A stretch of DNA of 64,000 nt. It comes from Metallyticus violacea (lineage: Eukaryota; Arthropoda; Insecta; Mantodea; Metallyticidae). Position numbers and translations under genes: made by a program. The stretch is from positions 81,401,001-81,465,000 of the forward strand of contig CM060835.1 of the NCBI GenBank assembly GCA_030762175.1. Reading direction: 5' to 3'. Shown in pieces: positions 10,711 to 22,924 of the stretch; positions within the stretch are counted from its first letter, which is position 1, and each line of letters opens with the position of its first letter. Below the pieces are notes generated by a model. That model was not told the DNA's origin, ran no database searches, and was given only the letters and a program-made list of their open reading frames with translations.

Positions 10711-12989
10711 TACTGACGCAATGTTGACATCGGCATTTTTATCATCAAGAGATAGTGAATATTCATAATATCCGGTAAATATTCTGAAATATGATAAATT
10801 TAATCACATTTATCGTATTAACTAATTCCATTGGTAATAATGTTTAAGGTACACTATAATGTATAATGCTCATGCTTGTCAACTTTACCGTGGCATATAC
10901 ACAGTATGGCTGTTTTTTCTTTTTCTTTTTCTTTTTTAATAGTCTTTCTAATTAGCTGCAGCACAGTCTGACACGATGATACCACCGACAAGAATTAAAT
11001 TACTGCAAAGATCGAAAGTATTTCTTATTAGTTATGTTTATTGAATTAATACGAAAGTTAACTTAACAGATACAATTGATAACGTTCTCATTGTGCATAA
11101 ATCTGAAATGGCAAGCACATGTCAAACCACAAAAGCTTGTTTGGTGTAAGAAACATTAAGTTTTAAGGATTCTTTGCATATATTTCCATTCGCTTTTGGC
11201 AAATGGGAGCATCTTTAGAAGCAACTCTACAGATAGTAGGTGAACTTTTTTTTAAAATGCAGAAGAAAAAGATATGATTAATGAGGAAAATAACAAAAAT
11301 AGCCGTAGACATTGCTTCTAAGGTTTACTTTCCCTACCTTGCGTGAATACAAATAAACTTCTGGTTTATATTGAAATAAATTTAATTTATTTAAAACGAA
11401 TGGTGATTTACATTCTATTTTTTGCTCAGTAATTTTGATCCAATATTGAAATCTGTTGCGAACTTTTTAAGCAAAATGTGAGACTAATCTTATAAATTGC
11501 TATGTTTATATTCATAGATACCTGCATAGTTACCTTAGTTGAGGTTCCTTTATCAGCTCACTTACAAGCCCATTTATCTGTCACTCACAGGAGCTGAATG
11601 TGGTGGAATTACCTGCTACGCATGTTAATGTAGAAACCCATAACTTTGGCGCTTTAAAAGTTGTGATATAGCCGAGGCTAACGCAGGCATACCTCAGTGG
11701 GTATCTTAATGTTGAACTAACAATCCTTGTGTTTAGATGTTTAGTTTGAAGTCACAAGATATCAATTTATAATGACTCGTATTGCATTTGGATCGTCAGA
11801 ACAGTAAGCATGTAATCTGTACACAAGATCTATCTACGATACGATTGTGTCTAAGTTATACCATAGAGAATTAGCCTATAGAAACATTTGTGTATGGCAA
11901 AAAATATGATATTTAATACAATTGTATTTTGTATATAACAAATTTATTTTTCCAAAACTTATGTTAGGCTTCCAGATATAAAGAGTGTGGTAAACTATTT
12001 CTTTCTGTTCTATATTCTTATTAAAACGAACTGATTGTTTCGTTTTGACGGGACGAAGAATGAAAACAAACAAAATGAAATTGCTTTGACATCATTACAT
12101 GAACACAAACATTTATGCGGAATTATGACCTTACCAGTTTGCTTGAACATTTTGTTCACATCGTTACATCTTCTCTTTCCTTTGATGCCAGGAAAAAGAC
12201 CTTCAAAAGATGTATGAACCGGAAGTTTGCGAGGATGGAACAAGGTCAAAACACGAACTCCTGAAGAAGGAGTAAAACAGGAGTAGGGCATTAGCATACA
12301 GAAATATGGGAGGAGAGGGTAATTTTGCACCTACAGATTTAGTTAAGAAGCATGTTTGATAACCACAAAGTCATAGTTTTGAGTTCCTCTCTCTGACACT
12401 GACGTGTCTTTGATCGTCAGTTATTCTCTAGCATGTAGTAGCACTGATTTAGCAATAAACATTCAGGCGTTTTATGGCATATCTTTCAGAGAAAATCCTT
12501 GAAATTGTGTTTAATAAAAGGAAAATTTCAAGACAAAGTGAAGTTGGATAAATTCCAGCATGAACAAATCAATAAGAATAAGTGTATTTACAACAAATTA
12601 AAAGCACTCAAACAATTGGAAAGTTTTTTTCCTCTCTCTTCTTTGTTTGACTTATTTTATTGTATTTTAAAAATATTTGTTTTTCTCGTGATGCATATGC
12701 TTCCGACCGCTTAAAACCAAAAGAGGCAGTATTTACTTTTAGGTAGGTCAGATGACCATAGTTCCGACATTGCCTTCATGCGTCATGTGCTTTCGTAATT
12801 TTGTTTACAGATGGCCCTAGTTGTGTAATCGCCTGCCTGCACTATCTACTTAAAAATATTCATATTTATGAATATAACTGGGCAAACTGTGATTCGTTAT
12901 ATGCTATGCAGTGAAGGAGTCGATCAAGCGCTGTTCTAGATGCGATAACAAGTAATGTTATCCAGCTAAAAATGAGGATCAGCTTAGGG
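10711..12989. other. unannotated region
   Basis: A+T-rich with a (TTTTC)n-like tract at 10915-10937. Frames at 12010-12330 (minus) and 12499-12714 (plus) lack family motifs. No gene supported. Confidence 0.4.
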
Positions 12990-13700
12990 AAATGGCATAG
13001 TGAAGAGGATGCAATAAAATTAAAACATGAAATGTCTTAAAATGCAAGAGGAATATACGCAGTATTTTGGGGATAATTTGATATCCAAAATAAGGGAAAT
13101 AAGAACGCATAGCATTTTAGAGGAACTGAAAACAGGAAAGATAGAGGGGTCATGGAAAGGATAGTGGTTGATAAGGTGGGCATTTCGATGGAAGTGAACC
13201 AAAGAGGAAACATAAAAGTCATGAATATGATGGATAGTGTGTAAGGACAAAGAAAAATGTAAAAGAATGTCTTAAGTACCAAAGACCACCACGGGTGGTG
13301 CGGACCGTCCTCCCTGACTGAAGTTTTTTCCAGGTTTTCTTCAAGCCTTATAAATAGCAAATGCCGGGGAGGTACCCTAAACTTAGGCCTGGAACATTCC
13401 CTTCCTTAAAAAAAACACTCCTCTCCAAATTTATCATTTCATCTCATATATCATCAGTGACCACCGCCTGTGGTGCCACAGTAGTAAAAACGGGCGTTAA
13501 ACATTATTAAAAAAAATTACCAAAGAGATATATTGGGAAGAGAGAATTGGTTTGGGGAGATGGGGAAACTATTAGAAGAAATTGGAATGGGAGATGTATG
13601 GCAAATGGGTGAAAGTAATACCAGTGGATTTTGGAAAGAAGTGAGACAGAGGATAAAGATATATAGAAAAAGAAATTTGGACTAGCTTTGCTTTGCATAT
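12990..13700 (+). pseudogene. LINE ORF2 C-terminal relic, copy 1, split by SINE-D
   Basis: The plus strand shows the degenerate C-terminal part of a non-LTR retrotransposon protein. After the inserted SINE it reads RYIGKRELVWGDGETIRRN, then MANG, then a segment equivalent to FWKEVRQRIKDI, then KKKFGLAL. It is highly similar, base by base, to 50455-50630 (AAGAATGTCTTA.GTACCAAAGAG, GGAAAGAAGTGAGACAGAGG, AATTTGGACTAGCTTTG). That second locus carries the more complete downstream part. The coding path is broken by stops and by the SINE at 13286-13517. The stretch 12990-13270 is assigned to the same relic with less certainty. Confidence 0.6.
13286..13517 (+). mobile_element. SINE-D copy 1 inside LINE relic, with TSD
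   Basis: A 5'-truncated copy. It carries GTCCTCCCTGACTGAAG, TTTTTTCCAGGTTTTC, AAATGCCGGGGAGGTACC, CTAAACTTAGGCCTGGAAC, the conserved 3' module CCGCCTGTGGTGCCACAGTA and GGGCGTTAAACATTATT, then an A-rich end. The 9-bp repeat TACCAAAGA flanks it (13277-13285 and 13518-13526). The homologous LINE tail at 50476 reads GTACCAAAGAGATGTACTGG with a single TACCAAAGA, so it is an empty site. Confidence 0.9.
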
Positions 13701-14061
13701 AAACTGTTAGCCCAAAGAGCCGTTATTCCATTCATTTTAGGTGATGTTGGCGAATCGCAGTGGTGGTTAGGGCTAATTTGTGAAAGTAATGATGATTTTG
13801 AACTGATAAATCCCTTTTGATAAAATATTAGTTTGTAGGGTATATCAATACACGGAAACCAGAAACAAAGTATATGCTTTAGCATAGCTAAAAAAGCACT
13901 TCAATGCAGAGGTGACAAGATTTGCATTAGGAGAGAACTTCAAAATCTCGTACACAAGACGTAAATTAAGTCTCTAAAAACTGTGAAACTTACAGATGCT
14001 GCTGCTATGCTACTTTGTGCTGTCTCGCTCTTGACTGCAACAAAAAGAGAAGTAAACTATT

Positions 14062-14308
14062 GCTGATTTTGTTTGTTTACGGACGCTCTTTAACATCTCA
14101 GGTCATCAGTGTCCCATTCAATTCAAGGCGTGAAACGGCCAATAAATTTTGCTCACAGGCTTGAGGTTCTTTTACGTGCCGTTAATCTAAGACATGGGAC
14201 CTACGGTTTTACTTTCTTACTAAAGGAAGCCATACTTGGGATTTTTACGCCGCCTGAAACAATTCATTGACCCTGGTCGGGATTGAACCCGCGATCTTGG
14301 GTCTATAT
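14062..14308 (-). mobile_element. SINE-A copy 4, degenerate
   Basis: A minus-strand copy, recognisable from GGACGCTCTTTAACATCTCA (tail side), CGTGAAACGGCC, GCTTGAGGTTCTTT, the body and a mutated B box GGGATTGAACCCG. The head beyond AAGATCGCGG is missing, so it is 5'-truncated and older than copies 1-3. Confidence 0.85.
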
Positions 14309-15168
14309 GATTTCTTACATCCAATGTACTACATAATTAATACTAATTCGTCAAAAAACTTGCAAAAAAAAAAAAGCATATACTTTTGACTAAATTCTCG
14401 ACATATTCGAATTTAGCTGTTTCTTACTCTTCTCCAGGAATCGTCGAAATCGGCTGCCGCCTTTTCATCAAAGTCGTGTAGTTAATAAATGAAAGCCATA
14501 TGCCAAGCAAGGTTCCGATTCGAGAGCGCTTGCTTGTTTCCAACAGCCACCTGCATTGGGCGTGTTGTACGTATGTCACATGAAGAAGGCTGTGATTAAT
14601 GCTACACACAGGCTCACTCACACGTCACTCAAGCAGACAAACAAACCACAATCTGACGGTCAATGCGTGAGTTACATGCCTGCTGCATTCAAGTCTTCTT
14701 ATCTCATTACTTATCGAACATCACCAGCTCTCTGCAAATGTTCACTTTCTAATAAATTAGCTGTAAATTACAAGCTGCCTACGGTAGTGTATCTTTTCAA
14801 ACAAAGATTTACATTTAATTATTGCTATATAGATTTCAAATGTACTCAATTAATCTTGTTTACATTATTTATGAATTACGCTTAGAAATTCGCGCCAATT
14901 TGTGGTTGGCAGAGAGAACCGCGTTTTATTACGTGATAAGGTTTTTCACCAGAACAGAGTAGGTTTTATGTATATATATATAGCAAAATCGACCCCAAGA
15001 AATACAACTTCCTAGAATGTGACAGATCTACCCTATTACTTTGCAAACAATAGAAAGTTCTGGAACTAACTACAAATATCCTCTTCTAAAGCTTCGCATA
15101 TAAAACTCTTCTTTTCCAGCGCTCACTCCAGGGAAGAGACAAATGTCCGTCCACAGCTTCTAACCAAC
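14309..15168. other. unannotated region
   Basis: The frame at 14556-14885 lacks motifs. No feature supported. Confidence 0.4.
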
Positions 15169-15297
15169 CATGGGGAATTCCTTCAGTATCTACAAGAACA
15201 GGGAAGATACAATCGCCAGAATGTCCATGTGAGGAAGATAACTATACGGCTATGCATCTTTTCACCAAATGCAAACTTCACAACAGATTTCCATAGC
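15169..15297 (+). pseudogene. LINE ORF2 tail fragment with zinc-knuckle-like motif
   Basis: The plus strand reads SVSTRTGKIQSPECPCEED, followed by NYTAMHLFTKCKLHNRF. The spacing C-x-C-x(8)-H-x(4)-C matches the cysteine-histidine motif that follows the RNase H domain in R1/Jockey-type non-LTR retrotransposon proteins (..CPCG.......HLL..C). A stop follows within a few codons. The open frame of 100 codons that starts at 15269 is in another frame and is probably spurious. No RNase H or reverse transcriptase was recognised upstream. Confidence 0.5.
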
Positions 15298-15299
15298 TC

Positions 15300-16123
15300 A
15301 AGAGTTCGACAAACCTCTACAAAAGCACCCTTCAAATACGTTTATAAATGAGATATTTGGCTGCTTAACTCAGCAGCTGAAACTCTTACAATTACTAGCT
15401 AACTTCGTAAATATCAAGGCAAATAATCTACGATACACCCACAGGGCGAAACGAGGTTTGAATTTAAACTTTCATATATGTGAAGAAAAAAAGTTCTTCG
15501 CCAAAGAGTGCGTCCTTCAAATGTTATTATACAGTGTTTGGAAAGTGGTTATGAGGAAGCTTCTCCACTGAATAGAAGTGGACTAAACGTTCCCCCTGGG
15601 CGAAGATAATCCTCCTGAAAGATGTCCTGTAGAAGTCAGTAGAGAAGAAAACGTCTTTATTTGTTATTCAAAGATAGGTGGTTGATGCTCAAAGAAATCT
15701 CAGCGAGATTGCCCCTGTCCGCTAAAAGTGTCCTTTACGTGGAAATTCGTTCGGCAGTTTAGGATAAGACTGTAAACTTTTAGAGCCTTGCCAAGAGGAT
15801 TAAAAGGAAGAATATTGGAATCCACTATTCATAGTGCATTGCAACTCCTTTTCCAAAACAGAACCAGTGCGAAAGCCAAGCAAAGCATTGCTGAGAAAAT
15901 ACAAGTCACCAAGCCATTCATTTCACCGACAAGGTCAGGGCTAAACCTTTAGCGATTACTGGGGAATGCTTCAAGAAAAGACTATCGCTGGAATGTAGAG
16001 TTCTGCTTCACTCCAGCATAATTACATGACTTAATGCTTCATATTCCAGAACCCAGCGAAGAAAAGGGAGCTTCCAGGCTATTCGCTACAGACAGAACAA
16101 GCATCCATATTGTGAAGGTCTTC

Positions 16124-16124
<1 letters not shown>
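15300..16124. other. unannotated region
   Basis: No family recognised; it may hold further decayed LINE sequence but I cannot show it. Confidence 0.35.
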
Positions 16125-16167
<43 letters not shown>

Positions 16168-16203
16168 TAGGGAAGGAAGGAAGGAAGAAAGAAAGAAAGA
16201 AAG
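16125..16203. repeat. (GAAA)n/(GGAA)n microsatellite
   Basis: Polypurine tract of GAAA units interrupted by a short GGAA block, ending AAAGATAAT. Confidence 0.95.
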
Positions 16204-16329
16204 ATAATATAATTTTTGCAGTACATTCATAGGTGAAAAGGTGTCTGTTGAAATCAATGAAATATATTGAAAAAGAGAGAATTAATTCGTTTTTATCTTC
16301 TGAAGAAAGTAAATGAAGCCGGTCGGGCC

Positions 16330-16595
16330 GGTCCTGCCGGTCTAATAGTGATAACCATATAAACCCAAGATCGCGTGTTCAAGCCCTGATCAGCAACGAT
16401 GGATTTTTTGGGGCGTAAAAATCCTAAGTATGCCTTCCTTCGGAAGAGAAATCAAGCCGTGGTTCCCATGTCATTTATTTACGGCACGTAAAAGAACTGA
16501 TAGAAGAGACCTCTGAGCAAAATTACCGGCCGTTTCATGCCCTGAATTGAATGGGACGCCGATGACCTGAGATGTTATTAAATAAAACAAATCAA
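16330..16595 (+). mobile_element. SINE-A copy 5, full length, diverged
   Basis: Starts GGTCCTGCCGGTCTAATAGT (degraded A box) and has a mutated B box GTGTTCAAGCCC. It retains GGGGCGTAAAAATCCTAAG, CTTCCTTCGGAAGAGAA and TTACGGCACGTAAAAGAAC, and ends GACCTGAGATGTTATTAAAT. The promoter boxes have several substitutions each, so the copy is probably transcriptionally dead. Confidence 0.85.
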
Positions 16596-17210
16596 CAGCG
16601 GTAGCTTTCGGAACTTAACGTTGTATATCGTCCTTCTTTCTGCGTTCGCTGTTATTCTGCAGTTATCTACTTATTGTATCTCACTAGTCGCCTCCCTTCA
16701 CATGTTTGTCTTCTTCGATAGTATATTTCCATCCATCTTCTTGATTATACTTGTTTCATTTCTACGGACCATTAATTTTTTGTTGTTTCGTTTCTAAATA
16801 TATTCAATCTGGAACATTTGGCTGAAAATGCACAAAACAAAAGTTTACAAATAGGGGAAAATTATACTGAAATTTTAGTAAACAATTTAAGTTTTATATA
16901 CTTTTCTTTCAATAAAGTTTACGTTAACTTGTAAAATAAAAACATTTGTTGAGATCGGCTCCCTGAGTGTCCAGGGCACGATTTTAATTCTTTCCCAAGC
17001 GGAGTTGCCAATTAATTCGTTTTTAGTAAAGCGTTTTCTACACGTTTCAGCATATAAAGAATTCCCCGTAATGTAATTTTTCGCAAAATCATTCACACTT
17101 TCACCAAATACTCAGGCACAAAAGAAATATCAATAGCTCTAAATTTATCTTTTACATACAGAAAGAATAATATAATTTTTGATAATGTTTTTACAATCCA
17201 GTGCTGATAC
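16596..17210. other. unannotated region
   Basis: No feature recognised. Confidence 0.4.
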
Positions 17211-17543
17211 ACCGTCTGCTTAATCTAGTGGTTAGAGTTACTCTGCTGGCCAGAAGGACCTGGATTCGAGTCCCGGTACTTAGAAAGTTTTCCTAAGTTA
17301 GGGAGGTCTAGGATGGGGTCCACCAGCCTCGTGAGGATAACTGGAGGAGCTGCCTGATCGAGAGGTGGCGTTCTTCGATCACAAAACAGCTTGATAGGCA
17401 ACCTGCGGGGTGCAGGCATGCTGATTGCACGCTATACTGCCCTCTATCAATGACGTCGTAAGATGGAGGTAGAGGAAGCAGAGGTCGCTGCGGCAGCCCA
17501 TGGTCTAATCTTGGGTTGTAGCGCCATAGAATAAGAATAAGAA
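17211..17543 (+). mobile_element. SINE-B copy 1, full length
   Basis: tRNA-like head ACCGTCTGCTTAATCTAGTGG with B box GATTCGAGTCCC, then a body containing TTTTCCTAAGTTAGGGAGG, GAGGAGCTGCCTGATCGAG, GAGGTGGCGTTCTTCGATC, CAATGACGTCGTAAGATGGA and GGTTGTAGCGCCATAGAAT. It ends in a short (AAGAAT)n tail. Homologous in order to 22925-23209 (minus) and 61112-61361 (plus). The minus-strand 64-codon frame within it is incidental. Confidence 0.85.
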
Positions 17544-19507
17544 GTGATGATATTGTAAATTATCGGGTTATCCAATTATCTCATTACCGACCGGTGGCGA
17601 GTATGTCATTGATTGATAGGCCAACGCTCAAGGCCAACCTGCTATGATGACTCGAGTCTCACGACACTTTACACGAAACTAATCCTGAAGCATGCATGAT
17701 AAGACTACTAAATGGCAAGTACTAAGTATAATTATTCAATTCCACAACGAGTGGATTCGTATGTCGATATCGAATCCGCTCGTGCCGCCAGGAGATTATT
17801 TTGAAGAGAATCCCAGATGGTCGGGTTTTGAAATCGTAATGCGAATCATAAGCTATTGATGTTCATTACACACTTTATAGCAACTAAGGTATAACATCAA
17901 TCAAGAGATCAATTTAATTTCTCACAGAAAATTAAGAAGAGCAATGAGAAATTTAATGAACAGATGCCAGAAACATGCGGAAAACGCAGGCAGCAGTTCG
18001 AGCAATCCTTGTATTATATGGGCGAGTACGTAACTTTGCATTAGAGCTTATTAAATTGTCACTCTAGTGTTTCTACTACCGACTCTAGTGATGCCATGGC
18101 TGACCATGAGAAATAGCTACCCGCCGCCTCGTCTGTCATTTGAAGATTGGATGTAAATATCTTAAAATACTTTTAGTCAAGCTCAGTAATAGCGATAAGT
18201 ATAGGGTAATTTTATTAGTATGTATTTTCGGAGCAAAGGTTTCATTATAATTAATATTCCTGGTCAGTGTAATATATACAATAAATTTGTTTGAAAAAAC
18301 TGATGAAAGTAACTAATTGTAAACGTATATATAGTAACACACAATATTCCTAACCTTTATGAAAAATTTAAGAAAATTCCATTGAATGTTTAAATATTTT
18401 GAAATTTCAATGGCAAGAAATGCAAGCCCTAATTGAGGGATAGTGCACTGTCCTATGAACGCCTTTCTCTTTAAATATTATTGTCGCAATGGACAATTAA
18501 TTTTATAATAATCGCCGCTTTAAATAACTTATAATCTTGCAGAATTTTTTGTGAAATATATTTGTTGGATTAAAGCTGCGCATTGGTTTAACTGTATCAC
18601 AATACATACAAACTTTTGCTGTTCAAGTTTCTGCACTAAATGTTAACAGTAATGAATTTTACTATTAACTTTCAAAAGTTAAATGCCCTCATTAAGTGCA
18701 TACCGGGAAGATAAGATAGCAGACAAATGAAAGGATAAAGAGGTAAGAGTAAACGAAAGAAAAAAAAAAAGAAGTGAAGAAGAAAAGAAGAAAACATGAA
18801 ACAAAACGCGAAAGGGGCTGAAAAAGAAAGTAAACAAAACATAAAAAAGAAGTAGGAACAAAAAAAAATATAAAGAAAGGAAGGGCTAAACAGGAAGGGT
18901 CAGTAACTTGGAGTATAATGAAGCGCTGCTCTTTGTGCTTATTACTGGTAACGTGGAGGGTAAGAGGGGAGTGCGTTCGCCATTCCTCTGAGGAAGAACG
19001 CCAAAACTCTGCGGTGCACAAGACGATGATGCAACTCGAAAAAATGCTTCATTCCATGCTGTGTAGCGTGCCACGAATTCCAGGGATTGTTCGTAATGGA
19101 GAGATCAAAAACGGGGCTGCGAAGGAGTTGCCGAGACCGCAGCGACCTAATGGACTTGCCTGTACTTCGTCCTTCATTTCCCAACCCGAACGCTAATTGC
19201 ATCGTGTCTTCCGTCGATTCAAAACCGATCAAATTCCAGTTTTATCCTTGGTGTAAAAGATGCTTCCACAGTAGAGCATCTGGTGCAGTTCTGCCTGGGT
19301 TACATTACATAACCTTGAAAACAACATTTATACCAATGAGATTAAATTAGTTTTAAAATGTGTATTGACATTTTACGGTAAATACCATGACAGATATCCG
19401 GTGCCTCATTTAATATTATCTATGCGTGAATTCTTAAGAAAGTTAACAAAATGATCGTTATTGTGTTTTTAGCGAATTCTGAAGGAATGTAGCTTTGCGA
19501 TTGTACT
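17544..19507. other. unannotated region
   Basis: Includes an A-rich polypurine-like stretch at 18715-18880. Frames at 18918-19196 (plus) and 18942-19232 (minus) overlap each other and show no family motif. Confidence 0.4.
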
Positions 19508-20425
19508 CATGAAAAGATTTTTAAAATTTTTCTTCAACTCTCCATCGATCCTGCTTACTAGGCACCAAAAATTGCAAAGAAAAATATAAGGTGTACGTCT
19601 GTGAGCGCTCTAGCGGCCGCAATTTTAGTTTTTTCTCAACTAAGCTTGACATGATGATCAGTTAGCAAACTATTCACAGAGCTCAAATGCGACAAAACTG
19701 GACCATTAGGAGTGGAGGTTAACCTAAAGCAATGCATATATTTATTTGTTTATATGTGTGTGTGTTTTCTGTTAATGCTCTAGTGGTCGCAATTTTTGTT
19801 TTTTCTAAACGGAACTCGACCTATAAGATCAATTAATAAACGATTCGTCTTGTTCGTTAACCAGCAAATTTGAACCATTGGGAATGGGTGACCTAGCGAA
19901 AATTTAATAGCTTTAGCGGCCGCAAATTTTGTTTTTTCTCAACGAAACTCGGTATATACTGTTGAAATAAAATAAGATATTTTGTTTCTGAAAATCAAGG
20001 AATAAGACTATTAACAGTGGGGGTTTACCCAAAGTTTAAATTTCGCTCTAGCGGAATCAATATTTGTTTTTTCGCAAATAAACGCAGTATAAAAAACTAT
20101 ACCTGAAAACCTAAATTTAAAGAGTGGGGGTTAACATAAAGCGAACACTTAAAAAGCGGCCGCAATTTTTTTTCTCAACGAAATTCGGTATATGCCATTG
20201 AGATAAAATATGAAATATACTTTCTGAAAATTAGAAAAATAAAACTATTAGAAGTGGGGGTTTACCTGAAAACAAAAATTAAAAATCGCTCTAGCGGTAC
20301 CAATCGTAACGAAACTTTGTATATACCATTTAAGTAAAATAAGATTTTTTCCCCAAAAATCAGGAAAATCGGACCCTTAGAAGGGGGGAAAAAAACCGAA
20401 ATTTAAAAAGTGCTCTAGCGCTCTG
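19508..20425. repeat. NotI-repeat element, locus 1 (about 6 tandem units)
   Basis: After a leader CATGAAAAGATTTTTAAAAT, a diverged tandem array starts. Each unit carries GCTCTAGCGGCCGCAATTTT, then CTCAACGAAACTCGGTATAT, then GAAAATCAGGAAAATA and AGTGGGGGTTTACC. Unit starts are near 19607, 19777, 19910, 20045, 20152, 20288 and a terminal partial at 20412, so spacing is about 105-170 bp. The palindromic octamer GCGGCCGC is intact at 19613, 19916 and 20156. No open frame spans the array. The leader and the unit both recur at 29619, so this is an interspersed repeat carrying its own minisatellite. Confidence 0.85.
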
Positions 20426-21869
20426 TAACATTCTTTACAAATTCGCTTATTGTGCACCTTGCGCTTAAAGGAACTGTTTTACGTTATAAATAGAGCCCCA
20501 GTTTTCATGCAAACGCATGTTTTATATAAGTTGATTACATCTATTAAACATTGCAATGTTCGATTTATGACTTCTTGATTCCAAATAACCATAACGTTTA
20601 CCGTGCAAGTTTGCATGTTTTGGTCTTTTTGGGAGTAAACTCATGCATAATGCAGCATATTTTGAAGATTTTAGGTATAAAAACCATGTTTGAACTTTTA
20701 TATTGCATATTATGTCTTTCATTCTGGTTTTAGAGAATTTACTATGTTAAAGTGCATAAATCTTGTTTCTTAGAATCTGGTACTGTCACGTTATTTGTTT
20801 ACTGAGGTGACAGATGACCAAGGGAATAAAATAAAGGGAATGGTTTCCCGTCATTCTAAGAACCTGACAGTTACAGTAACTCTGGACTTTCCACTAATGA
20901 CTAAACCCTTCTTTGTTACATTGGCATTTTCAAACCCCTACCCTTGCTCGTCAAGGCCAAAGTATCTAAAGAAAAGAAGCCAGTTACAGAATGCCCATAA
21001 ACTGAAATTTATATTTAGTATAGGTTTGTGATGAACTGTTAAGTGTTGTTATGACTCCTATTAAAAGTACAAGAAAACTCCTTGTATCTAAATGGAATGG
21101 CTGAATGGAATTTCTGAAGACAGACGGCAATGTAATGTATTGCAGTTGATATAATAAGGATATGTATCTATTAATTACGATATTAATTTATATCTTTTAT
21201 TTTATAGCGCTTTATTTCAAATTATTCATATTGCATCACATCCCAGTTATATTGTGTTGCTTTATTCAAACCTAAATTATTCTTTGAAAAGGTACAAATA
21301 ATTTTAAAGAAAATGTTGGAATATGTTTATTTGCAGATTAAATGTGCAAAAAAAAAAAAAAAAAAAAAAAAATCAACACAGCTTCAGTTTCCCATCTTGC
21401 AAAGACGAAACAACGAAAAGAAATAAAAATGTAACATAATGTAGAACTGAATTCTGATAGTACATATTTTACTGCTTATGTTCTTCGATTGCAATGTGAT
21501 AGGGCAAGTTTTAAGGTTTCATAGTGCATAAAAATCCGGGCTTTAGTTATAAAACTGTATAGTTAGTTTCCAGAACCCATATTTTAAATTCTTGCGGCGT
21601 GTTTAATATCTCTTTACCCTTTAATATTAATTACATATGAACATCTTCTACTATTACAGTTTTATGGATATTTAAAATTTAAAAAGTTTTCATCACAAGA
21701 AACGCTTCTTACAGACTGATGCAATTTTCACACAAGCTACAGACGTATAGCGACTAAAATTTACTTGAGGTTGCTTTGTTTTATCTACTTTTAGGTCTTT
21801 TTAAACTTAATTTCAGAATCTGCAGTTATGTATGAAAAGGATAATATTAAACATTTGCTGACGTATTTT
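20426..21869. other. unannotated region with A run
   Basis: Nothing recognised except the homopolymer A run of about 25 at 21348-21372. Confidence 0.4.
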
Positions 21870-22005
21870 GCCACGGGTGGCCGAGGTCGTTAAGGCGCGT
21901 ACTCGTCAGCGGGAGGTCTGCGGTTCGAATTCCGCTAGGAACGTCCTTCCTAACTAAGGTTTTTTACAGGTTTTCCTCAGTTCTCTTAAAAGGCAAATGC
22001 AAATA
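21870..22005 (+). mobile_element. SINE-D copy 2, head-containing, 3'-shortened
   Basis: Begins GCCACGGGTGGCCGAGGTCG, with TTAAGGCGCG and B box GGTTCGAATTCC, then GTCCTTCCTAACTAAGG, TTTTACAGGTTTTCCTC and AAAAGGCAAATGC. It then stops in A-rich sequence, without the 3' module CGCCTGTGGTGCC seen in the other copies. The GTGGCCGAGG...TTAAGGCG pattern resembles Leu/Ser-type tRNA D-arms. Confidence 0.8.
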
Positions 22006-22924
22006 AAAAATAGTTTTTGTTAATATTGATATACACAATATTAAAGAAAAATACCACAAGCCAATACAAAAAGTAATTAAGCATAGAAGTCAGGAAGTAG
22101 ATATAGGTATGAGGTATTCATGAAATAAAATGGTTCCAGGTAATAGAGAGATTATTTGACTTATGCACCACCTGAGCACTTCTCTCAGTATGCAGCCGCT
22201 GCTAGCTATTCAAATAACCTCACTGTATATCCAGTATTCTAGCGTCTGTTTCTAATTACCACAGCCATATTACTTCCAATTTTAAAGTTTTGCATATTCT
22301 CTTTAAACGGAAATATTTCAGAATCAATGCAGCGTTCAGTTGCATTATGCAATGCTGCCTAGTTAGGACTTACTACAAGTTTGCACAGATCGCATGAAGA
22401 TTATTGGTAAATTGAAGACTTATTCGCCACTATCACAGATTATACAACACGGACAGCTTGTGTCGGCACCTTTGATGATCTTGATCCTAAAATTAGCTGC
22501 AATTCTCAATGAGTCCAATAGATGACGCAATTGTGTTTGGCAATCAATTGTAAACGTGAACGTTACGGATCCATTAATTAAAACTTAAAACGCAATGAAA
22601 ATTAATTTTTCTTTTCAAAGTTATATAAAATTCCTATATTTGATATTGATATAAAAGGTAATTATGTATAATACCAAGTGAAATAATGGGGTAAATCTTG
22701 TTTTTATAATCCAGTTTTCCGTTTTAATTGTTTATACGCGGTTTCTGAATGACGGTCAAATAATTCCTACTTTGTGCTTAGCTGAGAAAGTATAACATTT
22801 TTTTAACTACGTTTCTGGTTTAGACAAAAGCAGGTTAAGGAGCTGGCGAGCATAGCTTATTTTCATAATTACCGTAAACTACACCTCTAAAAAAGTACGG
22901 GGCTTACAGTAGCTTTACCGTACC
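22006..22924. other. unannotated region
   Basis: No feature recognised. Confidence 0.4.

Noticed and set aside
17211..17285. Apparent tRNA gene with A- and B-box-like sequences
   Set aside because: The tRNA-like heads are followed by shared repeat bodies and tails in several copies, so they are SINEs. None closes a convincing acceptor stem with a 72-75 base cloverleaf.
18918..19350. Several overlapping frames on both strands suggesting a gene
   Set aside because: The frames overlap in opposite strands without family motifs, and codon use gives no clear winner. They are treated as chance frames in less A+T-rich sequence.
19508..20425. CRISPR-like array of repeats and spacers
   Set aside because: Units of 105-170 bp are homologous along their whole length, including the parts between the conserved motifs. 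The window is also clearly eukaryotic, so this is a diverged minisatellite.
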